Assembly: GCA_019059635.1 (NCBI GenBank)
Contig: JAGVRJ010000003.1
Span: forward strand, 2,666,001-2,730,000
DNA: 64,000 nucleotides
DNA from: Proales similis
Lineage: Eukaryota; Rotifera; Eurotatoria; Ploima; Proalidae
Direction: 5' to 3'
The first letter of the stretch is position 1. Every line of letters starts with the position of its first letter. The notes beneath the pieces were generated by a model. The model saw nothing but the letters and a program-made list of their open reading frames with translations. It made no database searches and was not told where the DNA came from. The position numbers and the translations under genes were made by a program. Below are positions 45,042 through 56,701 of this stretch, piece by piece.

Positions 45042-46426
45042 CTAAAACTTGTTGCTTGTGTCGGCCGGCTGGTGGTTGAGGACCTCCTCGCGGAATATCT
45101 CTTTAATTAGAATGTCACTTCCTTGGCCGGGCGTTATCTTGCTCTCTTCAACGAGCTTTTCGATTCGAGCCACTTTGTCTCTAAAGTCCTGTCGGGCCAA
45201 AAGTATTTCGAACAGGCTCTCTCTCAAATAGGTCCAGAACCATTTCTTCAGCTGCTGCTCTCTCTTTTTCCAGAACAGCTCTTCTTTGAGCATAATGTCT
45301 TTAAACTCGCCGATGTTCTCCCACAGTTTCTCTATGCCTTCGCCAGTTCTCGACGAGGTGAGGGTGACCTTGAAAATTGGATGTTGGTTTAGAGACGAGA
45401 GGTCACGCAAAGTGAGCGCAAATGAGAGAAAGAGAGAGAGAGAAAGAATAACGACCAGGGATCACTTACTCGGGGCGTCCAATGTCGGCAAATTTTCCTA
45501 ACAAACTTGGTCGCGCTCAGATACTCAGATCGGACTCTCATGGCGTCTTGCTTTAGATCACCGTCGAACTTGGTCACGCAGACAATGTCGGCCACTTCTA
45601 CAATGCCCTTTTTGATGCCCTGGAGTTCATCGCCGCTGCCGGGCGGAATCAGCAGAATCATGCAGTCGACCATGTTTACAACGGCCTGCTCTGCTTGGCC
45701 GACACCTTTAAAGCCACAACCCCAGGGTGAGTCCGTGTTTGCAAAGGCGTCAGAATGGCGACGATTACCGACTGTTTCGACAAGGACCACGTCGAAATTG
45801 GCCGCCTCGCACAAAAGAATGCTCTCGAGAGTGGTTCGCGTTACGCCACCGAGATTGCACTTGTTGGGCGACGAGCGGATGTAGGCTTTCGGATCTCTGG
45901 CTAGCTCGTACATTCTGACTTTGTCGCCGAGAATTGAGCCGCCCGTGTGAGAGGAAGACGGGTCGACAGTGAGAACGGCGATCTTGCAGTCGGCCTTGGT
46001 CGTCAAATATTTGCCGAATGATTCGAGCAGGCTGCTCTTGCCGGCGCCCGGCGGACCAGTGATTCCTAAATTGTGTGTGTGTGTGTGACCGACACCGTCC
46101 GAGTGGACGAGAGACGAGAACTCACCGATGCGAAGGCAGACCTTGGAGCCAGTTTCCCTGTTTTGCTTGATGCGAGCGAGCAGCTTCTTCAACAGAGCCT
46201 GCGACATTTGCTTCTTCTTCGCCTCGGTCGTTTCGATTAAAGTTATGCCACGGGCGACGTCGCTTCGCACGCCGTTCGTGATTCCATCGTAAAGGTTCTG
46301 CACGATTCGCGCTCGCTTCTCGCACAGCTCTTCGCCGCTCAGTGAGCGTCGCGAGGCCAACTGAAGCGATCTTGTCGTCTGCCTGATGGTGCAGCGTGCA
46401 ATCGAGCCCAACGCTGCCAACTGCAT
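45042..46426 (-). CDS. MMAA: MMAA: mitochondrial G3E GTPase, chaperone of methylmalonyl-CoA mutase
   Basis: Exons 46426-46126, 46065-45470 and 45368-45042 join to 407 aa. MMAA uses GTP to gate adenosylcobalamin delivery to, and protection of, methylmalonyl-CoA mutase. The N-terminus is a presequence (QLAALGSIARCTIRQTTRSL), then the helical domain. The GTPase core has P-loop GPPGAGKSS, the switch region DPSSSHTGGSILGDK, the conserved RSSPNKCNLGGVTR and the ETVG motif. The C-terminal arm follows SSRTGEGIEKLWENI. The ATG at 46426 is preferred; the open frame upstream begins only with a TTG. The animal therefore makes the B12-dependent propionate route likely. Confidence 0.93.
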
Positions 46427-47267
46427 GCTGATGACTAGAATGCGCCCAGACAATCAACATCCATCTCAGCAGACATGATGCGCAATCGAACGATTCGGTA
46501 AATTACCACCAAATCCTCTGCCAATTGGTCTCAAGTACGTCCACTTGGCCGCTGCATCGTGTTGATGAGAAATTTTATTCGCGATTTTCAAGTAATAATA
46601 ATTATTTCAAAACAAGAGAGCCGAAAATGATTAGAATATAGAGGCCGTGCAGCGTGAATGCGGGCTGCAGAGACGGCTGCTCTGCTACAAATCGAAAAAG
46701 GAGGCGAAAAACAAACGGCGGATTGACGGTACGAATAGTAAATCGAAACTTAATAAGCAAATAGATAATGTAAAGAGAAGAGTAGAAATCACAAACTTGA
46801 CTATAAACTGAACATGTCTATCTAGTCGAGGCCAACTTTTGACTGACTGCTGCTGCTGCTGGTTTAAAGTGAGACTAACACTCGTAGAGACGCACAAGAG
46901 AGATATAGAGGCAAAATGTAACAAAGTGGTGTAAGAAGCGAAGAAAAAACAAAACGAATGGAGCGAGGCGATTGCTTGTGCTGATTTTTTTTTTCATTTC
47001 GACCATTCAGCCGACCATCAAGGTGGGTTGGTCGAAAACGTGTTGTTTGTTTCTACAGGTGATGAGTACTTTTCGAACATCAAGTCAGAATGTGAGAAAA
47101 TGAAATATAAAGAGAGAAGCATGATCAGAGAGGGTCAGAGAGTGGCAAACTCAAGAGCTTGTTGAAATGTAGCGGAGAGAGGGAGAGAAAGCAACACACA
47201 GAAATGGGCGCACTGCGCAAATCAATTGGCGGCCACCGTGCAGAACCAAGACACGAGACGAGAAGCG
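46427..47267. other. Intergenic: MMAA 5' flank and ERK 3' UTR
   Basis: A minus-strand AATAAA at 46579-46574 would end a ~690-nt ERK 3' UTR. Inside lies an exon-like minus-strand piece (46684-46602) that could encode a hydrophobic C-terminus; see findings. Otherwise nothing coding is seen. Confidence 0.5.
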
Positions 47268-48762
<1,495 letters not shown>

Positions 48763-48927
48763 TCTCAGGCAAGCGTCTGAAACATTAAAAAGAGCTATTT
48801 CACTTTCACTAGTTCCTGTCTCAGTGTCGAGCGAAGATGATGAGAAAAGGCACTTGAGCCGTTCGGCGAGAAAGCGGCAAATTTTATATGAAATTCGCAT
48901 TCATGCATCGGACGCACATCAGAGGAG

Positions 48928-48957
48928 AGAGAGAGAGAGATGTGTGTGTGTGTGTGA
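48928..48957. repeat. Compound (GA)n(TG)n microsatellite
   Basis: A GA run passes directly into a TG run of about seven units, upstream of the ERK gene. Confidence 0.85.
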
Positions 48958-49359
48958 ATGTATTGAAAGAGGAGGGAGATGGGCTGAGTCAAAGACGAGA
49001 TGCGATATGATGCGAATTGATTACGATTATGCGATAAATGAAGTTAAGAATTGGTAATGTGGCAAAATTATTTCAGCTTCAGCTTATGTAGAGCATAATG
49101 GGCAACAGCGGCCCGGCCTGGGCGAACGCCTCCCTCTCCCCCGTGCCAATTCACTTTAGTCATTCGTTAGCATTTCTCTTTATGTCTCCTTTTTTCGTCG
49201 TCGTCGTCGTCATTTTCTCTCTTTTTTTTTTTTTATTTCTTGCAAACGCCTCTTATCCTGACAACGCTGGTGGCCATGGTAGCCAGAGTCGGGCGCTGGT
49301 TTCTTGCCTTCAATCAACAAGAAGATAAACGCAGCCAGCCGAGGAGGTCAATGTCAACT

Positions 49360-49586
49360 TCAAGTGGTGGCCGCTTTGCGCAATTGTTCAATCGGTGCAA
49401 TTGGCGACCGTTGCTCGCGCGCCAGCTCCGAGCCAACCAGTGTGTAGATGCTTGAGCTGTGCGGACGCCAGTACATGTAGATTAGCTGCGTGCTTCTCAT
49501 TCATGCATTCACATTGAACGAGGCAAACTGCTCAGTGGCGTAGACGACGATGATGATGAACATGAAAAAGAAGAAGATGCGCTTCA
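49360..49586 (-). other. Two consecutive in-frame micro-ORFs (28 and 46 codons) split by one TGA
   Basis: The first ORF (49586-49501) starts MKRIFFFFMFIIIVVYA, a very hydrophobic signal/anchor-like segment, then TEQFASF, and stops at TGA. An ATG follows immediately in the same frame and encodes 46 residues (49500-49360) with YMYWRPHSSSIYTLV and RSPIAPIEQLRKA. A 27-nt GTGAAT...ACGCAG segment spanning the TGA would remove it in frame, but this is shorter than any intron seen here. It could be a small secreted or membrane peptide gene, a decayed gene, or chance. No family recognised. Confidence 0.3.
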
Positions 49587-50188
49587 TTTTAGCTAATCGC
49601 AGTTAGTCGTGGTCGTTTAGAGCTCGTCGTCGTCGTCGTCGTCATTAGTGTATCAAATAGCGTTGCTCAACGCTCAGTGGCGGTGTATGCTGATTGTGGT
49701 AGCGCGCGCACTCGGCTCAAGCGACAACGATTAAGACCATTGAGCGGTCCTTAATTCGGCGCCCTAAGCCTTATCTCCTATCAAAACGCGCAGCGCTTAT
49801 CTCATTGGCTGCGTCCGATTATGATTATTTATTCGAGTCGTACAGCAGCAGCAGCAGTAGCTGCCGATGATTCAAAATCATTTTCATTTAACCCTTTCAC
49901 GATCGCTTTTATCGCTCGCCTCGCAAGCGTTATTCTCTGACACTCGTACACGCACGCACACACACACACACGCTTGGCCTCCATATTCGAAGCAGATTTT
50001 GCTTTGGCGCGCAATCACTTGACTCTGGCTCTAGGCCACACGCTGGCTTGCATTTTAAACCTTCTCGGCCCGTTTCGCCTGCTGCTTCTTCAATCAAGTT
50101 CTAATCAGACGATTGTTTGCTCACATCAAATAGATCGAAATTGTTCAGTTTATTTTAACCATCGAGTGCATATCAGTCAACGAGAAAG

Positions 50189-50695
50189 ATGAGCTGGCAA
50201 GGATACGTCGACAACATGATGGGCACCAAGACCATGACCTCCTGCGGCATATTCGGTCTGGACGGTTCCACTTGGGCGGTTTCGGCCGGCTTTCCGGTAA
50301 GTTCAGCCTGCGCTCGTCTGGACCGGCCTAGCATCTACTCTTGAGCGCACTGCCTCTAGCTCACAGCCGAGAACATCAAGACGGTGATCGCCGGCATCAC
50401 CGACACCAGCAAGGTGGAGAGCGGTGTCACTGTCGGCTCTGACCGCTACATTCTGGTGCGCAACGACAAAGGAGTTTCGATCGTGCTCAAGAAGGGTCCA
50501 TGCGGCCTGGTGGCCTACAAATCCAACCAGAGTAAGCACAGCCTGTGCATAATGCCTGTGCCTGTCCAGCATCAAGGTCATCTTTGGCTTTTTTTAGGCG
50601 TCATAATCGCTCTGCACAACGAGACTGTGAAGGCTGAAATCGCTCTGACCGCTGTGGGCCGAGTTATTGACTACTTGTCCAAGCACGGCTACTAG
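50189..50695 (+). CDS. Profilin
   Basis: Exons 50189-50296, 50360-50531 and 50598-50695 give 125 aa, the usual length. Profilin binds G-actin, poly-proline and PIP2. The start MSWQGYVDNM and the C-terminal helix TAVGRVIDYLSKHGY are typical of invertebrate profilins. IVLKKGPCGLVAYK lies in the actin-binding face. The second intron splits an AG|C Ser codon. Phases close exactly. Confidence 0.95.
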
Positions 50696-52128
50696 AGTCC
50701 AACGGCCAATTTCTATAATCGAGTGCTTAATCAAACAATTCAGCAACACTTAGCCATTAGCAGACATTCGAATCAAGCGCGACTATTCAATATGTTTCCA
50801 TTCGACGCTCTACATTCAATTTCAAGCATCCACTCGTTCTCTCTCTCTCTCTCTCTCTCTGCCTACTCCTTCTACTCGCTTAAAATTGCACAGAACACAA
50901 GACGCCGTCAATCTGCATTTGTCTACATCGGCTTCTCCAATCTTTCTCTCTCTCTCTCTCTCTCTCTCAGTCATCAACTTGGACTCAATACTGCTTCAAC
51001 TCAAAAACTGACAACATTTTCATTTTATTTATTCGCGAGCCAATTATTGCAGCAACAACAACAGCCAACAGCAGCATTTTATTTTTAAATTTTGTGTGTG
51101 TGCCTCGCCCAAATTCAAAATCGAAACGAGATAACGAAAAAAAAGCCAAAAAACGCCTTAATCGACTTAAACAATCCGAGATTGAATCTATTGCTTTTCG
51201 CAAATCAAAGTAGAAATAAAGTTTGCTTTTAAAGCGCATTGCGCAGCCTTCTAAGTGTAACCATCTTCGCCAGCAGACTTCATTATCTTATTAAACCTGG
51301 CCTGTGCGCGTGCCATTCTCAACTAGCTCTATTTTACGCCATAACCACTTTGGGCAATTCTTTTCAAGACTCTCTTGTTTCCATTTGGTTGCTTGCTTAC
51401 TCGCGCACGGCTCAAGTGATCCTTGTTTTGGTCTGCGTTGGTCCTGAAGACGCGTTCATAATGAAAACTGAAGAAGGGCTGGAAGCGTGTCGAACGTTCG
51501 CCGATCGCTTCTAAAATGGCTTTAATGCCGATTCAGTTGTTGCAGACTGAGAGCTGCACGCCTACGCAAACTCAGGCCTGAACAAATGTTATGTTAATTG
51601 TGTCACGCGAATGCGCACGAGTGAACGGCTGCGTGAGTGGGCCCTACAATGAACTGGTGCGATATGGTAGGCCACCGCCGCCTTCATAATAATAAATGGA
51701 CCGGCCATTTCACTGGCCTACCTATCCGGGACTCTCCGCCAGAACCGAACGCATCTATTCTCCCGCTCTCTAACTCTATTTTCGCTTTTCCTCTTTTTTT
51801 TCTCGCCTCGGACCGGCCTCTCACGTCGGAATCTACCTCTTCCTATCACTGGGCCTTTCTTCTTCTCTTCTCTAACTCTCAATTATCTTGGTGCCATTTT
51901 TAGGTGTTTAACTGCTGCTCTGCTTCTTAAACCATCTCTAGATCACTTCTATTCCTCCTCGTGTCATACTCACCATAATCACCCGTTGTCCAGTACGAAT
52001 CTGGCTCGCTTCTACTCAACATATCTGTGTGTTCGTTCCTATTTTATCGTTCCAGCTGAAATTCGGGTCGATTGGTGACGAGCAGAATCGGGACCAAGGC
52101 GACCGAACCAGTTTAGCACAAGCGTAGC
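50696..52128. other. Intergenic: profilin 3' flank and PTBP 5' region
   Basis: Two (CT)n tracts at ~50837-50860 and ~50944-50968, then CT-rich sequence up to the PTBP start, which may include 5' UTR. An ORF at 51239-51514 starts with TTG and shows no family. Nothing else seen. Confidence 0.5.
50944..50968. repeat. (CT)n microsatellite
   Basis: About twelve uninterrupted CT units. A similar tract lies about 100 bp upstream. Confidence 0.85.
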
Positions 52129-53799
52129 ATGGCAGGCATGAAACGTAATCTACAAGAGATGTACAACGGACACAACCCGAGCGGCTTGCTCTCAACGCCC
52201 ATGCTCCTTGGAGACAACGACGTAAAGAAAACGCGACTGGACGCGGCCGTATGCAAGCAAGAAGCGTCCAGAGTGGTTCACCTGCGCAACATACCGCAGC
52301 AGCTGAGCGAGAACGAAATCATATTCATGGGACTGGCGTTCGGCTCAATCAAGAATGTTCTGTTCCTGCGCAGCAAGAATCAAGCGTTTCTCGAGTTCGA
52401 CAACGTGCACGACGCTCAGCTGATGATCGTTCACTTTGCATCGTTGACCACCACGTTCGGCGGCAAAAAGATATTCGCGCAGTTCTCCAACCATCAAGAG
52501 CTCAACACCGACCCGAGCAACTCGAACAACTTGATGGCACAGGCAGCGCTGAGCGAAGCACTGCAGCTTCACCAGGCCGGCCGTCAAGGCGGCCGCAACA
52601 CCGTCCTTAGAGCGACCATCCTCAATCCGCTCTATCCGGTCACGTTGGATGTTCTCCATCAGATATTCAGCAAATTTGGCCAAGTGATCAAGATGATCAC
52701 GTTCAGCAAAAATGACAAGTTTCAGGTATTGGTTCAGATGCGAGATGCCATGTCGGCGCAGAACGCCAAGGTCTCTCTGCACGGCCAGAACATTTACAAC
52801 GGCTGCTGCACTCTTCAGCTCGACTTTTCAAAGCTGAGCACGCTCGAAGTGCGCTACAACAACGACAAGAGTCGAGACTTTACCAACCCACTGCTGCCGA
52901 CCGGAGAGGGCCAGACTCAGCCTTACGGCCAAGTCTACGGCGAGCAAATGCCCTCGGGTCCGCAGAGCCAACTGGGAGCAGCGCAGCAGCAACAGCAGCA
53001 GCAAGGCCAACAGCAGGGCATGATCGGCGCAGGCGGAATGACGTCAATGAGCGGGCAGATGATGCCCGGCTACCCTCAGTCGACGAGTCTGGCCGGCCAG
53101 GCGCCCTACTCGTCGAGTCAAATGGGCACCGGCTACATGGCTCAGGGAATGATGTCCTCGCCGCAGACTGGCATCTCGCAGGCACTCAGTTCAAACGTAC
53201 CCGCCCTATCGTCGCCTGTGCTGCTGGTGTCTAATCTGAACGAGGACTTTGTCAACTGCGACGCTCTGTTCACTTTGTTCGGCGTCTACGGCGATGTACT
53301 CAGAGTGAAAGTCTTATTCAACAAGAAGGACAGTGCGCTGATAAACTTCAGTAGCCCACAGCACGCGGCCACCGCGCTCATGCACTTGGACAGAGCCAAG
53401 CTGTGGAACAAGCAGATACGCGTCTTTCCGTCCAAGCACATGAACGTGCAAATGCCCAAAGAGGGCCAGCCAGACGCCGGCCTCACCAAAGACTTTTCCA
53501 ACTCGCCACTGCACAGATTCAAAAAGCCGGGCTCGAAGAATTTCAACAACATATTCCCGCCGTCGCCCACTCTGCACTTGTCCAACATACCGCCGTCGAT
53601 AAGCGAGCAGCAGTTGTGCGAGATGTTCTCTGCCTACGGCCGAATAAAGGCGTTCAAGTTCTTTCCGAAAGACCGCAAGATGGCACTCGTTCAAATGGAG
53701 AGCACCGAAGAGGCGATCATGGCGCTGATCGGCACTCACAACTACCAGCTCTCCGACAACATGCATTTGAGGGTCACATTTAGCAAGGCGTCCATCTGA
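52129..53799 (+). CDS. PTBP1: Polypyrimidine tract-binding protein (PTBP/Hephaestus)
   Basis: Single-exon 556 aa. It represses exons by binding CU-rich RNA. Four RRMs: RRM1 (~48-125, VVHLRNIPQQLSENEI, AFLEFD), RRM2 (~160-245, ATILNPLYPVTLDVLHQIFSKFG), RRM3 (~365-440, LLVSNLNEDFVNCDALFTLFGVYGDV) and RRM4 (~480-556, TLHLSNIPPSISEQQLCEMF). A Gln/Gly/Ser-rich linker (~265-360) separates RRM2 and RRM3. The lack of any intron is unusual, since PTBP genes elsewhere are rich in introns and autoregulate by exon skipping. That mode cannot operate on this copy. The ATG at 52129 gives MAGMKRNLQ. Confidence 0.95.
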   Translation: MAGMKRNLQEMYNGHNPSGLLSTPMLLGDNDVKKTRLDAAVCKQEASRVVHLRNIPQQLSENEIIFMGLAFGSIKNVLFLRSKNQAFLEFDNVHDAQLMIVHFASLTTTFGGKKIFAQFSNHQELNTDPSNSNNLMAQAALSEALQLHQAGRQGGRNTVLRATILNPLYPVTLDVLHQIFSKFGQVIKMITFSKNDKFQVLVQMRDAMSAQNAKVSLHGQNIYNGCCTLQLDFSKLSTLEVRYNNDKSRDFTNPLLPTGEGQTQPYGQVYGEQMPSGPQSQLGAAQQQQQQQGQQQGMIGAGGMTSMSGQMMPGYPQSTSLAGQAPYSSSQMGTGYMAQGMMSSPQTGISQALSSNVPALSSPVLLVSNLNEDFVNCDALFTLFGVYGDVLRVKVLFNKKDSALINFSSPQHAATALMHLDRAKLWNKQIRVFPSKHMNVQMPKEGQPDAGLTKDFSNSPLHRFKKPGSKNFNNIFPPSPTLHLSNIPPSISEQQLCEMFSAYGRIKAFKFFPKDRKMALVQMESTEEAIMALIGTHNYQLSDNMHLRVTFSKASI

Positions 53800-54120
53800 T
53801 CGTCAGCCTTCACCTTATTCACCATCGATTCTATTAATCTTAATCCATTAATCGTCTATCTTACACTTTGTTTGCCACTTGCTTTTGGTTAAGTTGTTGT
53901 CGAGAAGAATAAAGCCTAGACAGCCCCTAGTCGGCCTCATTTTAGCGCATTTCGGGGCCCACAGTCATTTTGGCCAGCTCGTTCTTGTCTTTGTTGCCTG
54001 CTTGTGACTGGCCGCAAGCAACACAAGCAGAGAGGCCAACTTTGTTTTGCAATTCCAAATGTTACTTAATCAAAAAGGCAGGGCCCAGACTGGCAGTTGA
54101 GTGCAGATACAAAAGCAAAT
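53800..54120. other. Intergenic: PTBP 3' UTR, MsrB 5' flank
   Basis: AATAAA near 53908 ends PTBP. No gene seen. Confidence 0.6.
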
Positions 54121-54827
54121 ATGTTACGAAATCTACTCAAACTGCCTGCGCGCATTTCATCGAGCCTTTCAGCTCTGCTCACTGGCTACTCGAGCTCAAA
54201 GCTGAGCGCGCTCACTGTGCATCCGGAAAGTGCCAAAATTGTAAATCCGAAAAGTGCCCTCTTAACCTCACAGAGGCCATCTAACTGCAGCCAAATCTGA
54301 AAAGGAATTCGAAAAGAAATTCGACCAGGACGAGCTTCGCAAGCGTCTATCGGCCATCGAGTTCTATGTGACGCAGGAGCGTGGCACCGAGCGTCCGTTC
54401 ATTGGTCGCTACGTCAAAGAGATTCAAACGGGCACTTTCAATTGCGTGGTCTGCAGCCAAGAGCTGTTCCGATCGGAGAAAAAGTTCGAGTCAGGCACTG
54501 GCTGGCCGTCGTTCTACGACGTTATCAAGTCCGAGAACGTCATTCTGAAGGAGGACACCGACTACGGTTTGTCAAGAGAGAATCGGCTCATTTCACTCGC
54601 TAGCGATTGAGCGACCTTATTTGAAAGGCATGCGACGAATCGAATGCTTGTGCAGCGCCTGTGGCAGCCATCTGGGCCATTTGTTCACCGACGGTAGAAC
54701 TCCAACTAATCTCTCATTCACCCCATTTTGAGTATTGCGTCAAGGCCCCTCGCCCACCAACTTGCGCTATTGCATCAACTCTGCGTCGCTTGGCTTCAAG
54801 GCCGACTCGGATCAACCGACTCAATGA
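54121..54827 (+). CDS. MSRB: Methionine-R-sulfoxide reductase B, probably mitochondrial
   Basis: Exons 54121-54240, 54305-54566, 54604-54693 and 54745-54827 give 184 aa. It reduces Met-R-sulfoxide in proteins. The presequence [20 protein letters not shown] suggests mitochondria. The SelR domain keeps both zinc CxxC pairs (CVVC and CSAC), the [11 protein letters not shown] motif, HLGHLF and the catalytic Cys in [10 protein letters not shown]. This is the Cys form, not selenocysteine. The first intron could instead use a donor ~20 nt earlier with an acceptor ~14 nt earlier. The second intron is only 37 nt. AATAAA follows near 54868. Confidence 0.9.
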
Positions 54828-55012
54828 CTTGTTCATTTTGCCCATGATCGCCAAAATGAGTCAAACCAATAAACTTTTGTTTTTACCTTTCTTTTATCAG
54901 TGAGTCACCGTAATTCTCTAGTCGCATTCTTTAATGGCCAAAGCTCAGACGACTTGTCGCGTCGAGAATTCAATTCGATTCGAAAAATAGCTTGAGCAGT
55001 GATCAGTTGGCA

Positions 55013-56322
55013 ATGACCGGCTTTGTTGATTCTAACCCGGAGCCGCCTCCGGACATGCCGAGAGAGGATCTGATCGGCGACACAATTTACAGCCGCCATG
55101 ATGTGTTGCGGCCGCTCCTTCAGCTCGTGCAGGTAGATTTCTCCCTTTCTCGTCGGCCAGTCGGGTCTGATTAATCCGCAATTGGACTGGACAGTTGATA
55201 AACGGCGACCAAGAGGCAGAGGCGAGTGCAGAACTGGAGGACGAGCTGTGCTCGCTGTGGGACATGTCGACCAACTGCGACGTGTGCCTCGTAATTGCCG
55301 AGTTTGACGGACTCGACCTGCTCGGCTCCTTTCTGGCCTTGTCTGACGAGCTCGACGAGAGACTAAGAGAAATAGCACTCGGCATCATAGCCAATGTCTG
55401 TGCCTCACACGTTCCGAGCCGGCGAGCTCTGTTCGAAAGGCAGCAATTCCTGCTGGCACTCGGCCACGACTTGCTCGTCCAGCAGATGGACGTGGGCTGC
55501 TCAATTCAAATACTTCGTCTATTTGACTCGTTGCTGAACAGGAACATAAACGGGCCGCCAGACGACCAGTCTTCGTGGATCGAGCTCAAGCAGCTTTTCG
55601 TCGAGTTCCTCAAGCCGATCATGAAAACGAACGAGCGTTTGCCTGAGGCGATCTTGTTCATGATGGAACAGTCACTAAACTCTGAGCTGCTCGATCGAGC
55701 AGTTTGCTTTCTCCTTGACTCAATGGACGCGGACGAGTCGATTTTAGAGTCAATGTGCGCCGATGAACGCCTCGTCTCGTGCTTGTGCACGGCGGGCCAG
55801 ACACGAATCAGTCTGGCCTCTGACCCCGAACAAGACACTCAAACGGACACTTGCGTTGAGCAGCTTGCTGCCAAGCCTCTTCTCTGCCTTCAGTTGCTCA
55901 CCACCTGTTTCCAGGGCGTGCAAGTTATCAGGGCGTCGGTCGATCCTCTTCTTTCGTTCATTTCTCTTTACTTTGAGTTGATCGACGCGGACGAACGCGA
56001 ATGCTCCGACCCTCTCTACAACTGTCTCTGCATTATCGGAGTCTTCACAAGTTTGCTGAGTCCAGAGAAGGCCGAATGCTCGAACGATCAACTGGTCTCA
56101 AGCGTGCTTCAATCTGTATTACTTCGAACCGATCACCTGATCCAAGTTCTTACCGAAGCGATCGAGGAGTCGGTCGGCAGAGACCAAACATCGGAATTGG
56201 ATCAGCTCGCTCGACTTGTTCAGTCGGGCCGTGATTTGGCTCAATCTGTCCCGACCGGGTTTATTCAATCAAATCAAATTGTTGCGCAATTGTGCGCCAA
56301 AATCTCCTCGATCAACGTTTGA
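55013..56322 (+). CDS. SAAL1: SAAL1 (SPACIA1), armadillo-like protein
   Basis: Exons 55013-55132 and 55195-56322 give 415 aa. The N-terminal signature GDTIYSRHDVLRPLLQLVQ and then LEDELCSLWDMSTNCDVCLVIAEF match human SAAL1 ([44 protein letters not shown]). The rest is a helical repeat fold (LREIALGIIANVC). Known mainly as a proliferation-associated factor in synovial fibroblasts; biochemical function is unsettled. The start is the first ATG; the open frame upstream begins only with a TTG. It lies only 186 bp downstream of MsrB. Confidence 0.88.
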
Positions 56323-56701
56323 CATTGCTTCTCCCTTCAAGTGATTGCAGTCACCACCCTCGTCCTCTTGGTCATTTCTTCCTTCTCGCTCGTGCTCTTG
56401 GTCATGTTGAATAAAGTAAACAAAACGCTAATGCACGCTAGTAGGCCTTAGAAAGGTAAATGCCATGATGGGCCGCTTGCGTAAAGAGAGGAAAGCCGGG
56501 CTCACTTTTCTTTGCGAGCAATTGAGCGATTATATAAGTTTGAATGGCTTGAGCTAAGACCCGTTTGAAAAGACGGTGTTGGCCAAGCACGCCCTCGTCG
56601 GATTTGCGACTAAGCTTTGCACGCGCTCTTCGTTCTTCACTCGCCGACCCCAATGGCCCGTCATTGCGGCCATCTCTTCATTCTTCATGAGCTTCTTCTA
56701 G
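56323..56701. other. Intergenic: SAAL1 3' flank, TP53I13-like promoter
   Basis: AATAAA near 56409 for SAAL1. A TATATAAG-like box near 56531-56540 lies about 165 bp before the next ATG. A minus-strand open frame (56653-56438) lacks an ATG. Confidence 0.45.

Larger units (their letters stand above)
48763..50188. other. Divergent intergenic region ERK (-) / profilin (+)
   Basis: Contains (GA)n(TG)n at ~48928-48957 and CGT repeats near 49197-49212 and 49623-49643. It also holds a pair of minus-strand micro-ORFs (49586-49360), described separately. No longer gene seen. Confidence 0.5.

Noticed and set aside
49197-49643. CGT-repeat tracts as a CRISPR-like or regulatory array
   Set aside because: Simple trinucleotide microsatellites without spacers, in a eukaryotic genome.
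51239-51514. Plus-strand 91-codon ORF after profilin
   Set aside because: Starts with TTG, its only Met is near the end, no domain, and it lies in CT-rich flank.
56438-56653. Minus-strand ORF of 71 codons between SAAL1 and the TP53I13-like gene
   Set aside because: Begins with TTG, no ATG, no upstream exon space before the neighbouring gene, and no recognisable family.
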